Origin: Acephala macrosclerotiorum
Lineage: Eukaryota; Ascomycota; Leotiomycetes; Helotiales; Mollisiaceae
Reading direction: 5' to 3'
DNA length: 64,000 nucleotides
Assembly (NCBI GenBank): GCA_014904845.1
Contig: MU119278.1
Location: 68,780 to 132,779 of the forward strand
Positions 47,480 to 58,939 of the stretch are shown here, piece by piece; positions within the stretch are counted from its first letter, which is position 1; each line of letters starts with the position of its first letter. The notes under the pieces were generated by a model. That model was not told the DNA's origin and made no database searches. It saw only the letters and a list, made by a program, of their open reading frames with translations. The position numbers and the translations under genes are program-made.

Positions 47480-47660
47480 CGAATTTTACGAACCTACTAT
47501 TGTAACGGCGTTCAGGTGGCATTAGTTACCAGACACATTGGAGGGGGCATTTTGGAGTCGGAGATCATTATATTCCTTGTACACCTACGCTGGCCAATGT
47601 AAACATGACACACATGCCCGAACCCGTTTTGTACATGTTATTACAACATTCGTCCTAGCT

Positions 47661-48438
47661 CTATCTGTAGATTTCATCGAAGGGCCGTGTGTCGGCGAAG
47701 CACGAATCCCAGACCTTGTTGACAACTTTCACTGCTTGGACATCGTCCTTACAAGACGGCCTATTCATCACCGACTTTACTGCCCTGGCTCGTACGCAAT
47801 TCTGATGCTGCTGTGTAAGAGTCCAATTGTTCCTCGTCCAAAACTCTCTCATCCATCTGCATTCGCCGCTCAGACTCGAAGCTCGAATCTATTAGATTTA
47901 GCATGACCCCACCTCTTTTCAAAAGCTCCAAACGTACCTCAGTACACGCCGCATGCCTCAAATCCGCCCAGTCAACCTTCCACCTCAAATGATCCCAAGC
48001 ATGTACCATCTCATGTGCCAGCGTATCCTCCAAATGCTTCCTATCCCTCATCTCATTCGCACAAATCAAAATCCCATGATCCGGACTGAATCCTCCTCCC
48101 TGCCTAACCCAATTCCCATTCTCATCCTTCCTCGTAGGACACCTTCTACACTTCACATTCTCCGCGTTGATATCCCCATTCAAAGCTCTAATGTTCTTGT
48201 TCAAGAATATGACCGTAGGGGAGTACTGGAAACACCAATCTCGCCATTCATCGCACCGCGTACAGTCTCGGGCTTCGTTACGGATGTAGGCGTCTTCGCG
48301 GAAGGCGTTCTGTCCTTCGAAGGTCATGCGACCTGTAAGGATGTTCCAGTAATTTGTCCATCGCGCATTGGGGTCGTAACCTGTTTTCGCGGGGTCTTGT
48401 GAGGGATCGGATATGGATTTCTTGGTTTCGTCTGACAT
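47661..48438 (-). CDS. ATP23: mitochondrial inner membrane metalloprotease ATP23
   Basis: Atp23 is a mitochondrial zinc protease and chaperone that matures ATP synthase subunit 6 and assists its assembly. Exons are 48438-47938 and 47888-47661, joined in phase 0 across a GTACGT..ATAG intron, giving 242 residues. The zinc-binding helix is [11 protein letters not shown] (HExxH). Cysteine-rich blocks typical of the family are present: [33 protein letters not shown] and [18 protein letters not shown] across the splice. The C terminus ends [17 protein letters not shown] as in other fungal members. It converges with the Aurora gene (181 bp between stops). Confidence 0.93.
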
Positions 48439-48766
48439 TTTGGAATTGGGAGCTAGTTTTGGAAAGAGATGGGAGAAAAGTTGCGCAATTGAGCCACTGT
48501 CGCGAAGCCTGTTGTCGTCGAGGACTTTTTGCTGAGCTCAAAAGGCGGTGTATAATGTCCGCTCGAAGAAGCTTAGTGTTGTCAAGCTTAAGGCGGAAGT
48601 GACTCCATTCTGCCGCCCCGATTTCGCTTGGAAACATTTCTCATGCCATTACCAGCGCCAGATGCTCAAGTGAGTATCATCCCAATTTTTGACTATTTAA
48701 ATGAGCTAAAGGAATGTTCTTCCTGTTTTCAGTCTTCCAGACACCTAAGGAGTTACATTTCTCAAG
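48439..48766. promoter_or_regulatory. divergent promoter between ATP23 and PRO1
   Basis: A 328-bp gap between divergent start codons. No binding site identified with confidence. Confidence 0.45.
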
Positions 48767-50372
48767 ATGAAGCACCCGAAGTCTCTCACAATTGTCATCA
48801 AACTCGGTGAGGAATTTGAATCAAAATATTTTTAAACCCCGTCAACTGACTCATTTCTTCAGGAACGAGTTCAATTGTTAATGAGAAGACACATGAACCA
48901 CTCATATCCATCTTGTCACTTATTTGCGAGACTGCTGTGAAGCTTCATAAAGATGGACATAAAGTAATCATTGTTTCGTCGGGCGCTATTGGTGTGGGTC
49001 TGAGGCGGATGGACATTGAGAAGAGACCAAAACACCTTCCAAGAATTCAAGTATGCCCCTTTAAAACTCTGTAATATTAAATTCTCTAATTGACCACCCA
49101 GGCTCTGGCGGCAATTGGTCAATCTCGATTGATAGGAATATGGGACAACTTTTTCAGCCACCTGAGACAGCCCATTGCACAGATACTTCTCACGAGAAAC
49201 GATATTGCTGATGTAAGTCTTCTTGGACATTGAGGGTAGCTTCCTTGCTAACACTATGAGCGTACCCAATACCTCAATGCTCAGAATACGTTTGCTGAAT
49301 TACTCGAAATGGGAGTGATTCCCATCGTCAACGAGAACGACACAATTGCCGTCACAGAAATCAAGTTCGGAGACAACGACACATTATCCGCTATCACAGC
49401 AGCAATGGTTCACGCCGACTATCTATTCCTCATGACAGATGTGGATTGTTTATATGACAAAAATCCTCGAACCAACCCAGATGCTCAACCCATTGAAATC
49501 GTGGAAGATATTGCGGCGTTACAAGCAAATGGTACCCTCCCTCCCCTCCCCGTCTAATTCCCAAGACCTAGTTAACAATACCCCCAGTATCCAGCGCCGG
49601 CTCAAGTCTAGGAACAGGAGGAATGTACACCAAAATCGTCGCCGCCCGCCTCGCTACCTCCGCCGGCGTAACCACAATAATAACCCGTTCCTCCAACCCC
49701 GGCAACATAGTCAACATAGTCCGCTACCTCCAAACTCTCAAAACAACCTCCACTTCCACCTCCAACGCCCACTCTCCACGCACCCAGACACCTACTCCAC
49801 AATCCCAAACTCCTACTCATCTTGCCAATATATCGAAAACCATCGCTTCCTCAACAACCGCTTTCGAAGAACCTCTAGCTAGATCAACGGCGTCATTGAC
49901 AGTAGAACCAGTAATACCAGTACCCCTACACACACGCTTCATGCCCTCCCCACACCCAATCCGAGACCGCTACTTCTGGATCTTACACGGCCTCACTCCA
50001 CATGGAATACTCTACATCGATGCAGGAGCTCACTCTGCGCTGAAAAACAAAGCAGGTCTTCTCCCCGTCGGCGTCGTCGACGTCGAAGGGTCCTTCGCTC
50101 AGCAAGAAGCCGTTCGTTTGGTGGTCGTAGATCGTTGTATGAGTCCGGGGAAAACGAGGGAAGGACCTGGAGTAGAGGTGGGAAGGGCGTTGGTGAATTA
50201 TAGTGCGGCGGAAATAGGGAGAATTAAGGGGGTGAGGAGTAATGAGATACAGGGTTTGTTAGGGTATGCGGAGACTGAGTATGTGGCGTTGAGGGAGAAT
50301 ATTAGTTTCTTTGAGAGGGAGTCGAGGCCTGTTACGCCGAGTGTTGAGTTGCAGGAGAGTAGACTTCTGTGA
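48767..50372 (+). CDS. PRO1: glutamate 5-kinase with PUA domain
   Basis: Gamma-glutamyl kinase, the first enzyme of proline synthesis. Five exons: 48767-48806, 48863-49050, 49102-49212, 49261-49531 and 49588-50372, giving 464 residues. The amino-acid kinase fold shows [68 protein letters not shown] and [15 protein letters not shown] Ser/Thr/Pro-rich insert (about 40 residues, [18 protein letters not shown]) interrupts the kinase domain after the RYLQ strand. The C-terminal PUA-type domain has [19 protein letters not shown] and [16 protein letters not shown]. The first exon encodes only 13 full codons. All substrate and nucleotide blocks are present and the gene looks intact. Confidence 0.93.
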
Positions 50373-50694
50373 TGGGGATTTCCATTTCCGGGGCGTTGGC
50401 AAGGCGTTCTGGAAAGATGATAGACGAGAATGTATGGGTAGACAAAACTTAACATGGGCTGAAAAGAGGGTACAATGTTTCTTTTGAACCCAGTACTTCT
50501 AAGCTATTCAGTTGTCCATGTCTGTGTGATATATCACACAAAAGCAAAACATGCAATCGTGTGTCCAATGCCATGGTGTAAGCCCTTTCCGCATTAAACG
50601 ACGCCTTGAACCACCCTAGCCCAGAAATAAGTTCTTCGACTCATGCACTTGAGAACCCCTTCAAGAACATGGACCCAACAGAAACAGTCAACAA
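50373..50694. other. convergent intergenic
   Basis: Short gap between the 3' ends of PRO1 and the disordered protein. ATATATCACACA-type sequence only; no gene. Confidence 0.5.
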
Positions 50695-52503
50695 CTACCT
50701 AGCATCCTTCGGGCTCGAACTGCTAGCCGTCACCTCCTCAAATTCCAATTCCCACTTATCAACCTCCGCAAACTTCCTCGCAGCCTGCTTTAATTCTTTT
50801 CCAACCCTTTTCTCCAACTCCTGGCTGTTTTCCGGGCTCTCGTTTCCATCATCTGGCAGCGGAGCTAAGCTATCATCAGGATCGACTTCCTCTTCACCTG
50901 CATTCTCTTTGTCTGATGTCGTCGGATTGGCTCGACCGTATGTTCGCTTTCCACCAGTTTTCGGTACAGGTTTGGTGGGACCTTTCAGCTTTGTGACTTT
51001 CCGACGAGGTGCTGGTGTTTGGCGAGGAAGTGCAGTTGATGCTCGATTTCGGGCACGAACGTCGAGGTGTGAGAGTTCATCATCGTCAGAAGCTAGACCT
51101 GACACATCGACCTCGTCTTCTGAGCTGGGTATTGAGAAAGTGTTGTGGGCGGGGCGGTGCCGTCTTCGTGGTAGTAAAGCTTGCAGTTGAGCAGTAGAGA
51201 GGGTGCTGGGTGGAGGAACTTGTCGTTTTGGCTTGGGCTTGGGCTTGGTAGTCGTCACTGATGGTCTATTAGGAGAGTGTGTAAGAGATGGCGGAGATGT
51301 AATGGGCGAGTGTTGGGTTCTTGGTGGCGGCGTCTTGCCTCGTAAAGGTCTCCTGCTTCTTGATGGAGCTCTTATCATCCTTGATGGTAAATCGGGACTT
51401 GACGGCGCCGGACTGCTGCTGAGGGGAGGTGCCATGGTCTCACTAAGTAGCTCGGGTGTATCGGAACAACCTTCGACGGATGGCATAATAGGTTCGGAAA
51501 GTCCTTGTTCCTGCTCTCCTTCCTGGTCACTGTGTTCGCCTGTGGCAGGAATCGAGTCATCAGCGTCAACTTCACCTTGAGGAGGCAATGTCGGGCTTGA
51601 TTGTGGGACCTGCACAGCTGATAATTTTCGCTTCCTGGAGTTGGAAGATGACACACCTGACGAGGACGTCACATTCCTAGATCTTGCATTATTCAACGGC
51701 GTTGACTCGTCGTCCGGATTGAAGTCGTCCTCATCCTCATCCTCATCGTTGTCCTCATACTCAAGCTGCTGCCTTGGTGCCTTCTGGCCAGTTCTCAAGA
51801 TGCTTGGTTCTCGTTCTCGCCGTTTGAAGTTCCCAAGTTTCAATGCTGACCCTACTTGTGGTGTTGTTCCTCTCTCCATTTCCAGGCCCATACTGCTAGG
51901 CGCAACATTCCGACCCATAATGCTCTCCTCCCTTGGTCGCCGCCTAAAATTACCTATCGCGGATGTGTTCTTTTGTCCAACGCTCGTGAACCCATTGTCA
52001 TAGGCAAGGTTCGACTCAACGCTGCTCGATCGGTGACGGCCAGCACCTCGACCAAGAATACTTGGTTGACGCGCTCTTCTGTGAAAGTTTCCAATTGCCA
52101 TCACAGAGTCTCCGGGTGCTAGTGAGCTCTCCCTCCGGCCAACTTCAACAGCAGGACTGCTTGACTCTAGATCTATGTCGTCCAAGATCGGTTCTGCATC
52201 AGAAGCCTCTGCTTGGGCGCGATCCCTCTGCGGCTCGTATATTTCTTCAGCCCTCTCGGTTTTGTTGGCGCGCTCTGTGACAGTTTTCTTCGACGGAGAT
52301 GCTACGGCCTTTGCCTTCCCAATGCTTTTCCTGACAAGTCGCGCGCCTGTGACAGCTCTCTCCTCTGGATCGCTGACATCGTATAAGTCGTTAAATGGTG
52401 CCTTTGGAGCTTCTGCGACTGCTGCAACGGGAGGTTTCGTGACTTGCTTGAGGCGGGGTGCAGGAGCTGAGGGCGCGACTTTCGTGCGCTTGGGTCGAGG
52501 CAT
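50695..52503 (-). CDS. disordered, probably nuclear protein with a triplicated GNF-RR motif
   Basis: Single-exon gene, 602 residues. Highly charged and rich in Ser, Pro, Arg and Lys, with an acidic run (NDEDEDEDDFNPDDE) near residue 250 and several basic clusters such as SRKRKL, so a nuclear location is likely. Three copies of one short motif stand out: MAIGNFHRRARQPSILG (about residues 135-151), SAIGNFRRRPREESIMG (181-197) and LKLGNFKRREREPSILR (221-237). Around residues 430-455 is KPKPKPKRQVPPPSTL followed by STAQLQALLPRRR and then an acidic SSEDEVDVSG. A C-terminal helix (KELKQAARKFAEVDKWELEF) is the only other structured part. I recall similar proteins in related fungi but know no function. 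The gene is intact. Confidence 0.75.
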   Translation of the reverse strand: MPRPKRTKVAPSAPAPRLKQVTKPPVAAVAEAPKAPFNDLYDVSDPEERAVTGARLVRKSIGKAKAVASPSKKTVTERANKTERAEEIYEPQRDRAQAEASDAEPILDDIDLESSSPAVEVGRRESSLAPGDSVMAIGNFHRRARQPSILGRGAGRHRSSSVESNLAYDNGFTSVGQKNTSAIGNFRRRPREESIMGRNVAPSSMGLEMERGTTPQVGSALKLGNFKRREREPSILRTGQKAPRQQLEYEDNDEDEDEDDFNPDDESTPLNNARSRNVTSSSGVSSSNSRKRKLSAVQVPQSSPTLPPQGEVDADDSIPATGEHSDQEGEQEQGLSEPIMPSVEGCSDTPELLSETMAPPLSSSPAPSSPDLPSRMIRAPSRSRRPLRGKTPPPRTQHSPITSPPSLTHSPNRPSVTTTKPKPKPKRQVPPPSTLSTAQLQALLPRRRHRPAHNTFSIPSSEDEVDVSGLASDDDELSHLDVRARNRASTALPRQTPAPRRKVTKLKGPTKPVPKTGGKRTYGRANPTTSDKENAGEEEVDPDDSLAPLPDDGNESPENSQELEKRVGKELKQAARKFAEVDKWELEFEEVTASSSSPKDAR

Positions 52504-52813
52504 CGTCGCGTAGATTGACGAATGTATGTGACTTTTAGATAGATTGAATATCCTGACAGTCTATCGCATTCTGCGAGAAGTTTTGTGGTCAGTGGAAGGT
52601 AGTTGTAAAGTTGTAGCTCGACGCGTTCAGAGTCGCGTTGGCTTGGATGTTTTGACCTGACTAAGCGAGAGCCACCAAATCCGACCTCAGCTTCGGATCG
52701 TGCACTTCTTCCTCATGTTCCTGAAAGTCTGGGATCTCGGCAGCACATCATAAAAAATTAGCCAGCGCTGGAGCATCGGCTCGCTCGATTTCATCTATCC
52801 GGCAGCTTTCTCT
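52504..52813. other. intergenic (promoter of the disordered protein)
   Basis: No gene seen; presumably contains the promoter for the gene at 50695-52503. Confidence 0.45.
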
Positions 52814-53323
52814 TCAGCTTCCACTTGTGTGGGTGGCTCCGCAGTCCGTGACTAGGTGTACTCTCGTTGGCAATGTGGCGAGTTCCCTTACTGCTGCTGG
52901 CGTCAAGAAAAAGCTCTTCTTTGTTGATTCTTCTTCGAATTCTCTGGGTAGATGAGACTGTGCAAACATTTTCAGGACTTCCACAATGTCACCTTGAATT
53001 TTGGTCATTTGGGTCTTGCCCTCCGCACTGATTGCAGCAAGTGTAAGTAGTGTACGCATTGTATAACTTAGGTTGTTCCCGCGTTGTGAAGCCCCCATCT
53101 TAGCAGCCTTTGTTCTTAACTTGAGATTCATCATTCCCCGAAGAGAAGCATCTGGAATATTATCAGGTTTCAGGAACTCATATGCCAATTCCTCCTGGGT
53201 CTGCCTGCCTCGTCACGGAATAAACTGAAATTTTCCCAAGTTTGGCTCGTTCATATGCTCGAATTTGTATTTTTCGTCCAAATTCCTACTATGAACAATA
53301 CGCAAGGTCTCTGGTGTTTCCAT
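52814..53323 (-). pseudogene. hypothetical helical protein with one in-frame TGA
   Basis: Reading from ATG 53323 gives TPETLRIVHSRNLDEKYKF and NEPNLGKFQFIP, then TGA at 53213-53215, then RGRQTQEELAYEFLKPDN and an uninterrupted helical stretch with MGASQRGNNLSYTMRTLLTL, ending at 52814. The two parts read as one protein of about 169 codons with a single nonsense change (perhaps from TGG or CGA). It could also be two parts of the neighbouring gene at 53374-53888, whose stop lies only 50 bp upstream. No family recognised. Confidence 0.45.
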
Positions 53324-53373
53324 AATGCTTCCAAAGTTCCAGAAGGTCCTTCAAAAACTAGGAGTGTGATTTC

Positions 53374-53888
53374 TCACAGATCAGCAAGGTCGACGAGTGT
53401 CTCCACGACAGCCTGCAAAAGATGCTTGGCATGACGAGTTTTCGAGTACTCTTGTCTCAACTCTTGCTCTCTTGTAGTGAACTTGCGGCTTTTCAATTGT
53501 CTATTCGTCAATCCCTCCTTCTCCGTGTCCAACTCCTCCAATTTTTCGCCAATTTGACGGGCCTTTCTCTCCTTATCATCTACCAAATCTTTCAGATATG
53601 CCACGATCTCGCTTGATTGGAATTTCTTCTCGAAGATTCGTTGGTACATGATGAACCCGATGTCTCCTCCGTAGGCTTTGGCTTGATCGAGATCGCGCAG
53701 GTCTTCAGTGAAGGCATCGACAAATGATCGAAGAACGAGGTTGGGGTGAAGTCCCGCGGCGAACCCACTGCGTGCACTCTGTTTGAAACTTAATATGAGA
53801 GCTGATGTAAATTGCAAAGGTGATTTACCACTTGTTGGCACTTTGCCAGGAACTCCGCCACTGCGACACAGAAGTCTAGTGTTGACAT
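53374..53888 (-). CDS. hypothetical helical protein, two exons
   Basis: Exons are 53888-53829 and 53778-53374, joined in phase 0 by a GTAAAT..ACAG intron, giving 154 residues. The start reads MSTLDFCVAVAEFLAKCQQ, the body LVLRSFVDAFTEDLRDLDQA and IGFIMYQRIFEKKFQ. The C-terminal half is a charged coiled coil (KERKARQIGEKLEELDTEK) ending in LLQAVVETLVDLADL. It is all-helical, with no signal peptide or membrane span. I do not recognise the family. The very short gap to the next frame (52814-53323) suggests that both may once have been one gene. Confidence 0.5.
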
Positions 53889-55245
53889 TCTGAAGATTGA
53901 CTCGAAGTTTCGAGGGCTCCTGAAGCCTTGAGCTTTTGAGGTTCGAGTATGAGTTCTCGATTCAATATTATCCACCAGTGTGGTTCTGGGAGAAAGGGGG
54001 TGGTGTTGAAGAAGGAAGAAGATCGAAGCCTCGAAGATTTTTTTTAAATCAATGATTCACTGAAAGTGATGACATCGTGATACCGCAAGGCTTTACGGCG
54101 ATAGCAATGTAAAGACGCTGCTTGAACATCGAGGTGAATTTTTCAATGCAAAATATCGCAAAAGATATCAGCCGTCATATCGAGTACTATATCTTGTCGC
54201 ATACACCGCAAGATAGGCTGGATCTTTCTCTTACGTATCTCTTCAAAAACCTTACAACTTCTACTTTTTGGGGATGGGAGAATTAAACAATGACGAAGGA
54301 AAGAGCGAAAATTTAGTCGTCTTTGCGGGTAAGTTGGGTATTTTCAATCGTATTACACTTCAAGTACCAAAGTCCAAGGGATTTGTGTGAAAATCATGCA
54401 TTCATGTGTGGAAACGTAAAGCATCCGTGAACCCAGCCGAGTTCGTATCCCAATATGTTTGTGTGTGAAGGAATCAGAATCATCAACGTCAGCAAATCGA
54501 CTCAACCTAGCCAATTCGTCGTATGACTTCCAGATAGTCATCTCAGAGCAAGCCATGAAAAGCAACGCAAAGCAAAGCCAATCCAGCCCGATCCAAGCGC
54601 ACCCAATCCGGATTCAACTTCGATGTCTGTCATGAAGAGGTACATTAGCATACGGTGGATAGTGAATGGAGGTAGAAGTTGAGGGAAATTTACTTAGGCG
54701 CGAGATGGGCTTCCACCATTGTTATGACATGTGGTGCCACTGGGACAGACATGGTCGAGACCCTAGATGAGGTTTGAGCCGCAGACCAGCTATATTTAAA
54801 GAGCTGGTGTTAGCTTGTCCTTGATATCACGACAAAGGTGAATGGGGGTCGAAGATGGTGAAAGGGCCATACAGGAAATGTGCAGTCATGGAGAGGAACG
54901 GACGATTGAAATCGAATGAGTGAAGACGAGGAGGTATATCCTGGGGAAGGGTAGGACGAGCTTGCGAACTTACAATGTAGGTATTATCAGCAGAACAAAC
55001 ACGTTGTCCAGTGCCGGAGCAAAAGAAGTTGAAGTTCTTACCATGAGGGGCAAAGAGAGAGGTAGCAGTCGTAAGTTGGGAGATCGAAAGAAAGAAGTGC
55101 AGCAAGGAAAAGACGAATGGAGACATTTGTGTTCGAGAATTGTGAAGTGTTGGTATGTTGTTTGTTTTATTAGAGGTAGTCGTCAGTTGAAGTGTTGCAA
55201 GTAATATTTCGTTCGTTGTTGGAGATCGAAGATGCGAGGTGGTCT
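53889..55245. other. intergenic
   Basis: No gene supported over 1.35 kb. Minus-strand frames at 54353-54565 and 54827-55126 have no motif. Confidence 0.4.
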
Positions 55246-55668
55246 TCAGTAGATGTATTCACCTTCGGCTCCCTCGAAATACCGAGGTAACTCTTCCTCA
55301 AAGTACTTGGGCTCCTCGTCAGAAGCTGGGGTCTCCTCATCAGCGGCCGGGGTCTCCTCGTGTTGGTCTACCTCCTTATCCTTGACAGTCTTCTTTGCGC
55401 GCTTGGCAGCTGGCTTCTTCGCCTCGCCATCGTCGGCGGCTCTCTTCGGGGTCTTAACCTTTGGGCCCTTGACGGCAGCTTTGGAAGCAGCCTTGTTGAT
55501 GGGCCAGTCATGTTGCTTGCGGAACTGGCTCATCTTGTTAGCAGCTGATTGCTTCGTCACACCCAGCTTTGCCGCAACGTCTTCGTAGTCGACGGTGAAG
55601 CCGCCAGAAGACTTGACAACAGCCAACAGGAACTCGAAGTCCTTGGCGACGTTAGGTTCAGCAGGCAT
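55246..55668 (-). CDS. small Myb/SANT-like DNA-binding protein
   Basis: Start chosen at ATG 55668, which gives 140 residues; the frame is open to 55728 but the extra N terminus (SLKLSQLSREIID) is not conserved-looking. The N-terminal domain (FEFLLAVVKSSGGFTVDYED, then VAAKLGVTKQSAANKMSQFR) has the helix-turn-helix pattern of short fungal Myb-like domains. The linker is Lys/Ala-rich with a probable nuclear signal (KKPAAKRAKK), and the C terminus is acidic (ETPAADEETPASDEEPKYF). A nuclear role is inferred. The domain layout is common among filamentous ascomycete proteins of unknown function. Gene intact. Confidence 0.7.
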   Translation of the reverse strand: MPAEPNVAKDFEFLLAVVKSSGGFTVDYEDVAAKLGVTKQSAANKMSQFRKQHDWPINKAASKAAVKGPKVKTPKRAADDGEAKKPAAKRAKKTVKDKEVDQHEETPAADEETPASDEEPKYFEEELPRYFEGAEGEYIY

Positions 55669-56665
55669 GATGCTTCGAATGTCGATAATCTCTCTGCTCA
55701 GTTGGGACAATTTGAGGCTGAAGAGCATCAGATCGTTTGGTGTGGAAGATGAAATAGGTGTCGCTGAGGAAGAGTGTTGCTTGGAAGGAAGTCAAAAGTA
55801 ATGTCGGAGCGAGGGTATGAATTGAAGTGGTGCCAGATCACAACCACAGTACTAAGACTAGCGTCAGTATTCTACCGAGTTTTCAAAGGCATGACGAAGT
55901 AAAAAAAAAACTCACCTTTATTGATGAAGTCAATAAGGAGCTCCTGTCTTAGACTTGACCCCTTTCTCGAGTGACGAATCGAGGATACTCGTCCCAACGA
56001 GCTAACAATTGTTCTCATCCCACCAACAAGCCTAATCGCAGATCCGATATTCACCTAGTATCAATCAGATATAAACCTTCGTTAATGCACTGACATAGCG
56101 GCGTTCAAAACACAGAATATTTGATGGAACTCCGTGCAGGGAAATTTGGATGCGTGTAACAATGTCTTGGAAGGAGTTTCGAGGAATCTTTTGATATCAT
56201 GGTGTAGACCAGTCAAGAACAACGTCTTCTTCTTCTTGCTTCATTGTATGATCATTCCAGCTTGGAGTTGAGGTCTCAAAAGCGCAAAGACGGTGTTAGA
56301 ACCTACCTAGTCACCGAGGGCCGGTACGCCCTTAGACCACATGATTCAAAATGTCTGAGCTGTGCCGCAAGGCTTTAGGTGAGGACATTGCAGCCTTGCT
56401 AAAGTCTCAGAGATTGTCCTAAAGAGCTCGTGCAAGCTATCGGTCGAACATCAAACGAGGCAAAGTGCCAAGGAATCCAGCGTGACGATAGGATCGCTCA
56501 TTAGTGAGCTCGGCTAATGTGAAAAGGGGGAGCAATTAGCCACTCTCGCTGTCGGATCCGCGATCCACAAATTACCTTCAATCACAGCTCTGTGTCTCAT
56601 CCCGAAATGCTAATAATAGAGTGCTAATCGATTGCAACTTTCATCTGAACTTTATGTCTACGTTT
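55669..56665. other. intergenic
   Basis: Promoter side of the Myb-like gene; a minus-strand frame at 55872-56054 shows no motif. Nothing else seen. Confidence 0.45.
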
Positions 56666-57873
56666 ATGAAGTGCTCGTTAGTTGCGACCGTGTGCATATC
56701 GACGATTCTTGCACACTATCCTCGGCTAATTGAATAGCATCTACTAATTTGCCATCACCTTCTAAGTTCACGATGACTGCTTTCTTCTCAGCAGAATCGC
56801 TTACGACTGTTGGCGTGGGCGCCGCGGCATGGCTTCCAGTTTCAACTGCGGGGCCCGCTCGCTCTGAATGCTCAACACAAGTATATGGAGCCAACGGGGG
56901 CTCTATTATAGCATTCGGTCCATATTACGCATCGATCTCCCCCACGACAGTGATACCATGCCTGCCAACAGAGTTCACAGCTTCGTGAACGTAAGCATAC
57001 TCGACAACGCCAGTTACTACGACTTTCATGGGTCCCACATTTGTTTGTCCTGCAGCGTATGCAAGTGTAGGAGAGCTGGTTGTTCAATCTATGCAAATGC
57101 GCCTGTGCTGTCTATCGTAAGTATTGTGAAGTTAGAACGCGGCAGTTTCTTACCTTGAAATGCAGTAAATTTCGCCTCACGATGCCTATCACAACTCTCA
57201 TCAACCCTACCGGATTCTTCCCATCCCGATGTACATCCTCCTTCACCTCGGGACAAACGATCATATACCGTCTTGCGGTCAGAACTTCAATTGTCCACAA
57301 ACTACTCAGACGTTTACGGCGTTAGAGACAGTGTTTGCGTGGCATATGAATGGATTCAACGTCCCTAAATCTTCGGATTCCTTGCCCTGTTCCCCAGGCA
57401 GTACATGTTCGACCTCGAGTTTGACGAGCTCAACAAACATAGCGACAGGAACGGGAATCTCGAACTCAAACTAGTACTCTTCCTCAAAGGGTCTCTCAAA
57501 TAGCGCATATGCAGGGATCGGTGTCGGCACTATATTCGTAGCTGTGGCTGTGTTGACAGCGGCCATCTTGCTTTGGAGAAGGTGGAAGAGAAAGAGGGAA
57601 TACAATCTGGCAGGCATTGATGGAAGCCCAACACGAGAAGGAGGATACTCGGATAGAAGTTTCAATCGCGCTGGTCCTCGGGAGATGGAAACATCGGATG
57701 TTGTGAAAGTATTTGGGAGACATGAAATGGATGATATGAGTAGGATGAAGAGCTCTGTGCTAGGAGAGGCGTATGAGATATATACTGATCATTTGAACTT
57801 GGGTAGAGAGGTATCACCACATGCTAGACAAGAGCTATCTGCTACATACTGTGTGATATTTTCACCATTCTGA
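56666..57873 (+). pseudogene. cell-surface mucin-like protein with one membrane span, disabled
   Basis: The first ATG (56666) starts a signal-peptide-like MKCSLVATVCISTILA but meets a stop soon after. A different frame then reads TVGVGAAAWLPVSTAG and CSTQVYGANGGSIIAFG, meets TGA and TAA near 56986-56992, and resumes with AYSTTPVTTTFMGPTFVCPA. Further on come HMNGFNVPKSSDSLPCSPGS and a Ser/Thr-rich stalk that ends in TAG at 57472-57474. After this the same frame continues with YAGIGVGTIFVAVAVLTAAI, LLWRRWKRKREYNLAG and a cytosolic tail. This layout (secreted Ser/Thr-rich region, GIGVG-type span, basic anchor) is common in fungal surface proteins. Several stops fit C-to-T changes. Confidence 0.65.
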
Positions 57874-58939
57874 AGCACTCAGGCAGCATGTAATCATTCA
57901 CTCCCATCCAGAACAAGAGAAATTTGTGTCCGTGCACCCAAATGCATGTCCAACACTTGAAGACTTCAATGCTCTAAGCGCTGTTACGTGTGCCAAAAAC
58001 CGGGGATGCAAACATATGTGTTTTTTTTTTTTCAATGGTAGATCAAACTTTCGAGACTTTGTTCGCGGCTAGTCTATGAAGTTCGGATGTTGAGAATATG
58101 CCGTAATTCACAGGGCAATAGAGGCAGGACCCGGGGTGCAGTGAAGGGTCGAGCCGATGGCAAGTGGGATTGGAGGCCCTGGAGAAGATTCAACGGGCGA
58201 GATGTGCACCGAAACTCAATCCAAGGCACATGTTCCGTAGAGGACTTTCGGGTCGCTCTTTGCTTGCTTACATTGGTTTTTGGGGCCACTTCAGTGGCGA
58301 GAAACTTTTTCTCCAAAGCGTTCACGTTGTTTTGATTCATATTTATGTCCCACGTATTGTATACTGCAGTTGTACAAACAAATCGTTTTCAAAGATCTCG
58401 AAGCTGGTTGAAGTACATGTCTACACAGAATTTCGAGGAAGATTCAGAAACACGATCTTAGGTCCCGTTTTGACACCTTTATAGTAGGAGTTTCGGAATG
58501 CGCTACCTTCATGTCGAAGATGTAACTTCAAGATTCGACAAACTCCAAACTCTAAGGTGTCCTTTATTGACATCCTCGAAGTGAGACAGAAACTCGAAAT
58601 TTTCGAGTCATGCGACTATAAAGCGCATGAAATTCAATTACAGATGAAATGTATTCTTGACATTTTGTTTCATTTTCAGGCACCTTTTTGGTTGCTTTTC
58701 GAGGCATGCCACTCTTAGGCTCGGAGTTGTGACTCGAGGGTTTCGCTACGTTCGACTATTCTCCAGGCTTCAACGAATTCTTTATCGAATTTTCCCCACT
58801 GTTCTGGAATAGAACTAAGTCTCAAGATTCGGCGAGATGTGTATAAAGCCCTCGATCCCTCGCCACATTTTGGAGGAGCTGCCATTATTCCTAATAACCT
58901 TAACGCGCGAAACAAATCAAAACGATAATCACTTACGTC
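57874..58939. other. intergenic
   Basis: A poly-T run lies near 58021-58032. Frames at 58087-58335 and 58164-58484 (plus) show no motif. No gene supported. Confidence 0.4.

Noticed and set aside
49608..49820. Gly-rich minus-strand frame inside PRO1
   Set aside because: Shadow of the Ser/Thr-rich insert of PRO1 on the opposite strand.
51203..51580. Plus-strand frame of 125 codons
   Set aside because: Antisense shadow of the disordered protein; Pro/Ser codons read as Gly/Leu in reverse.
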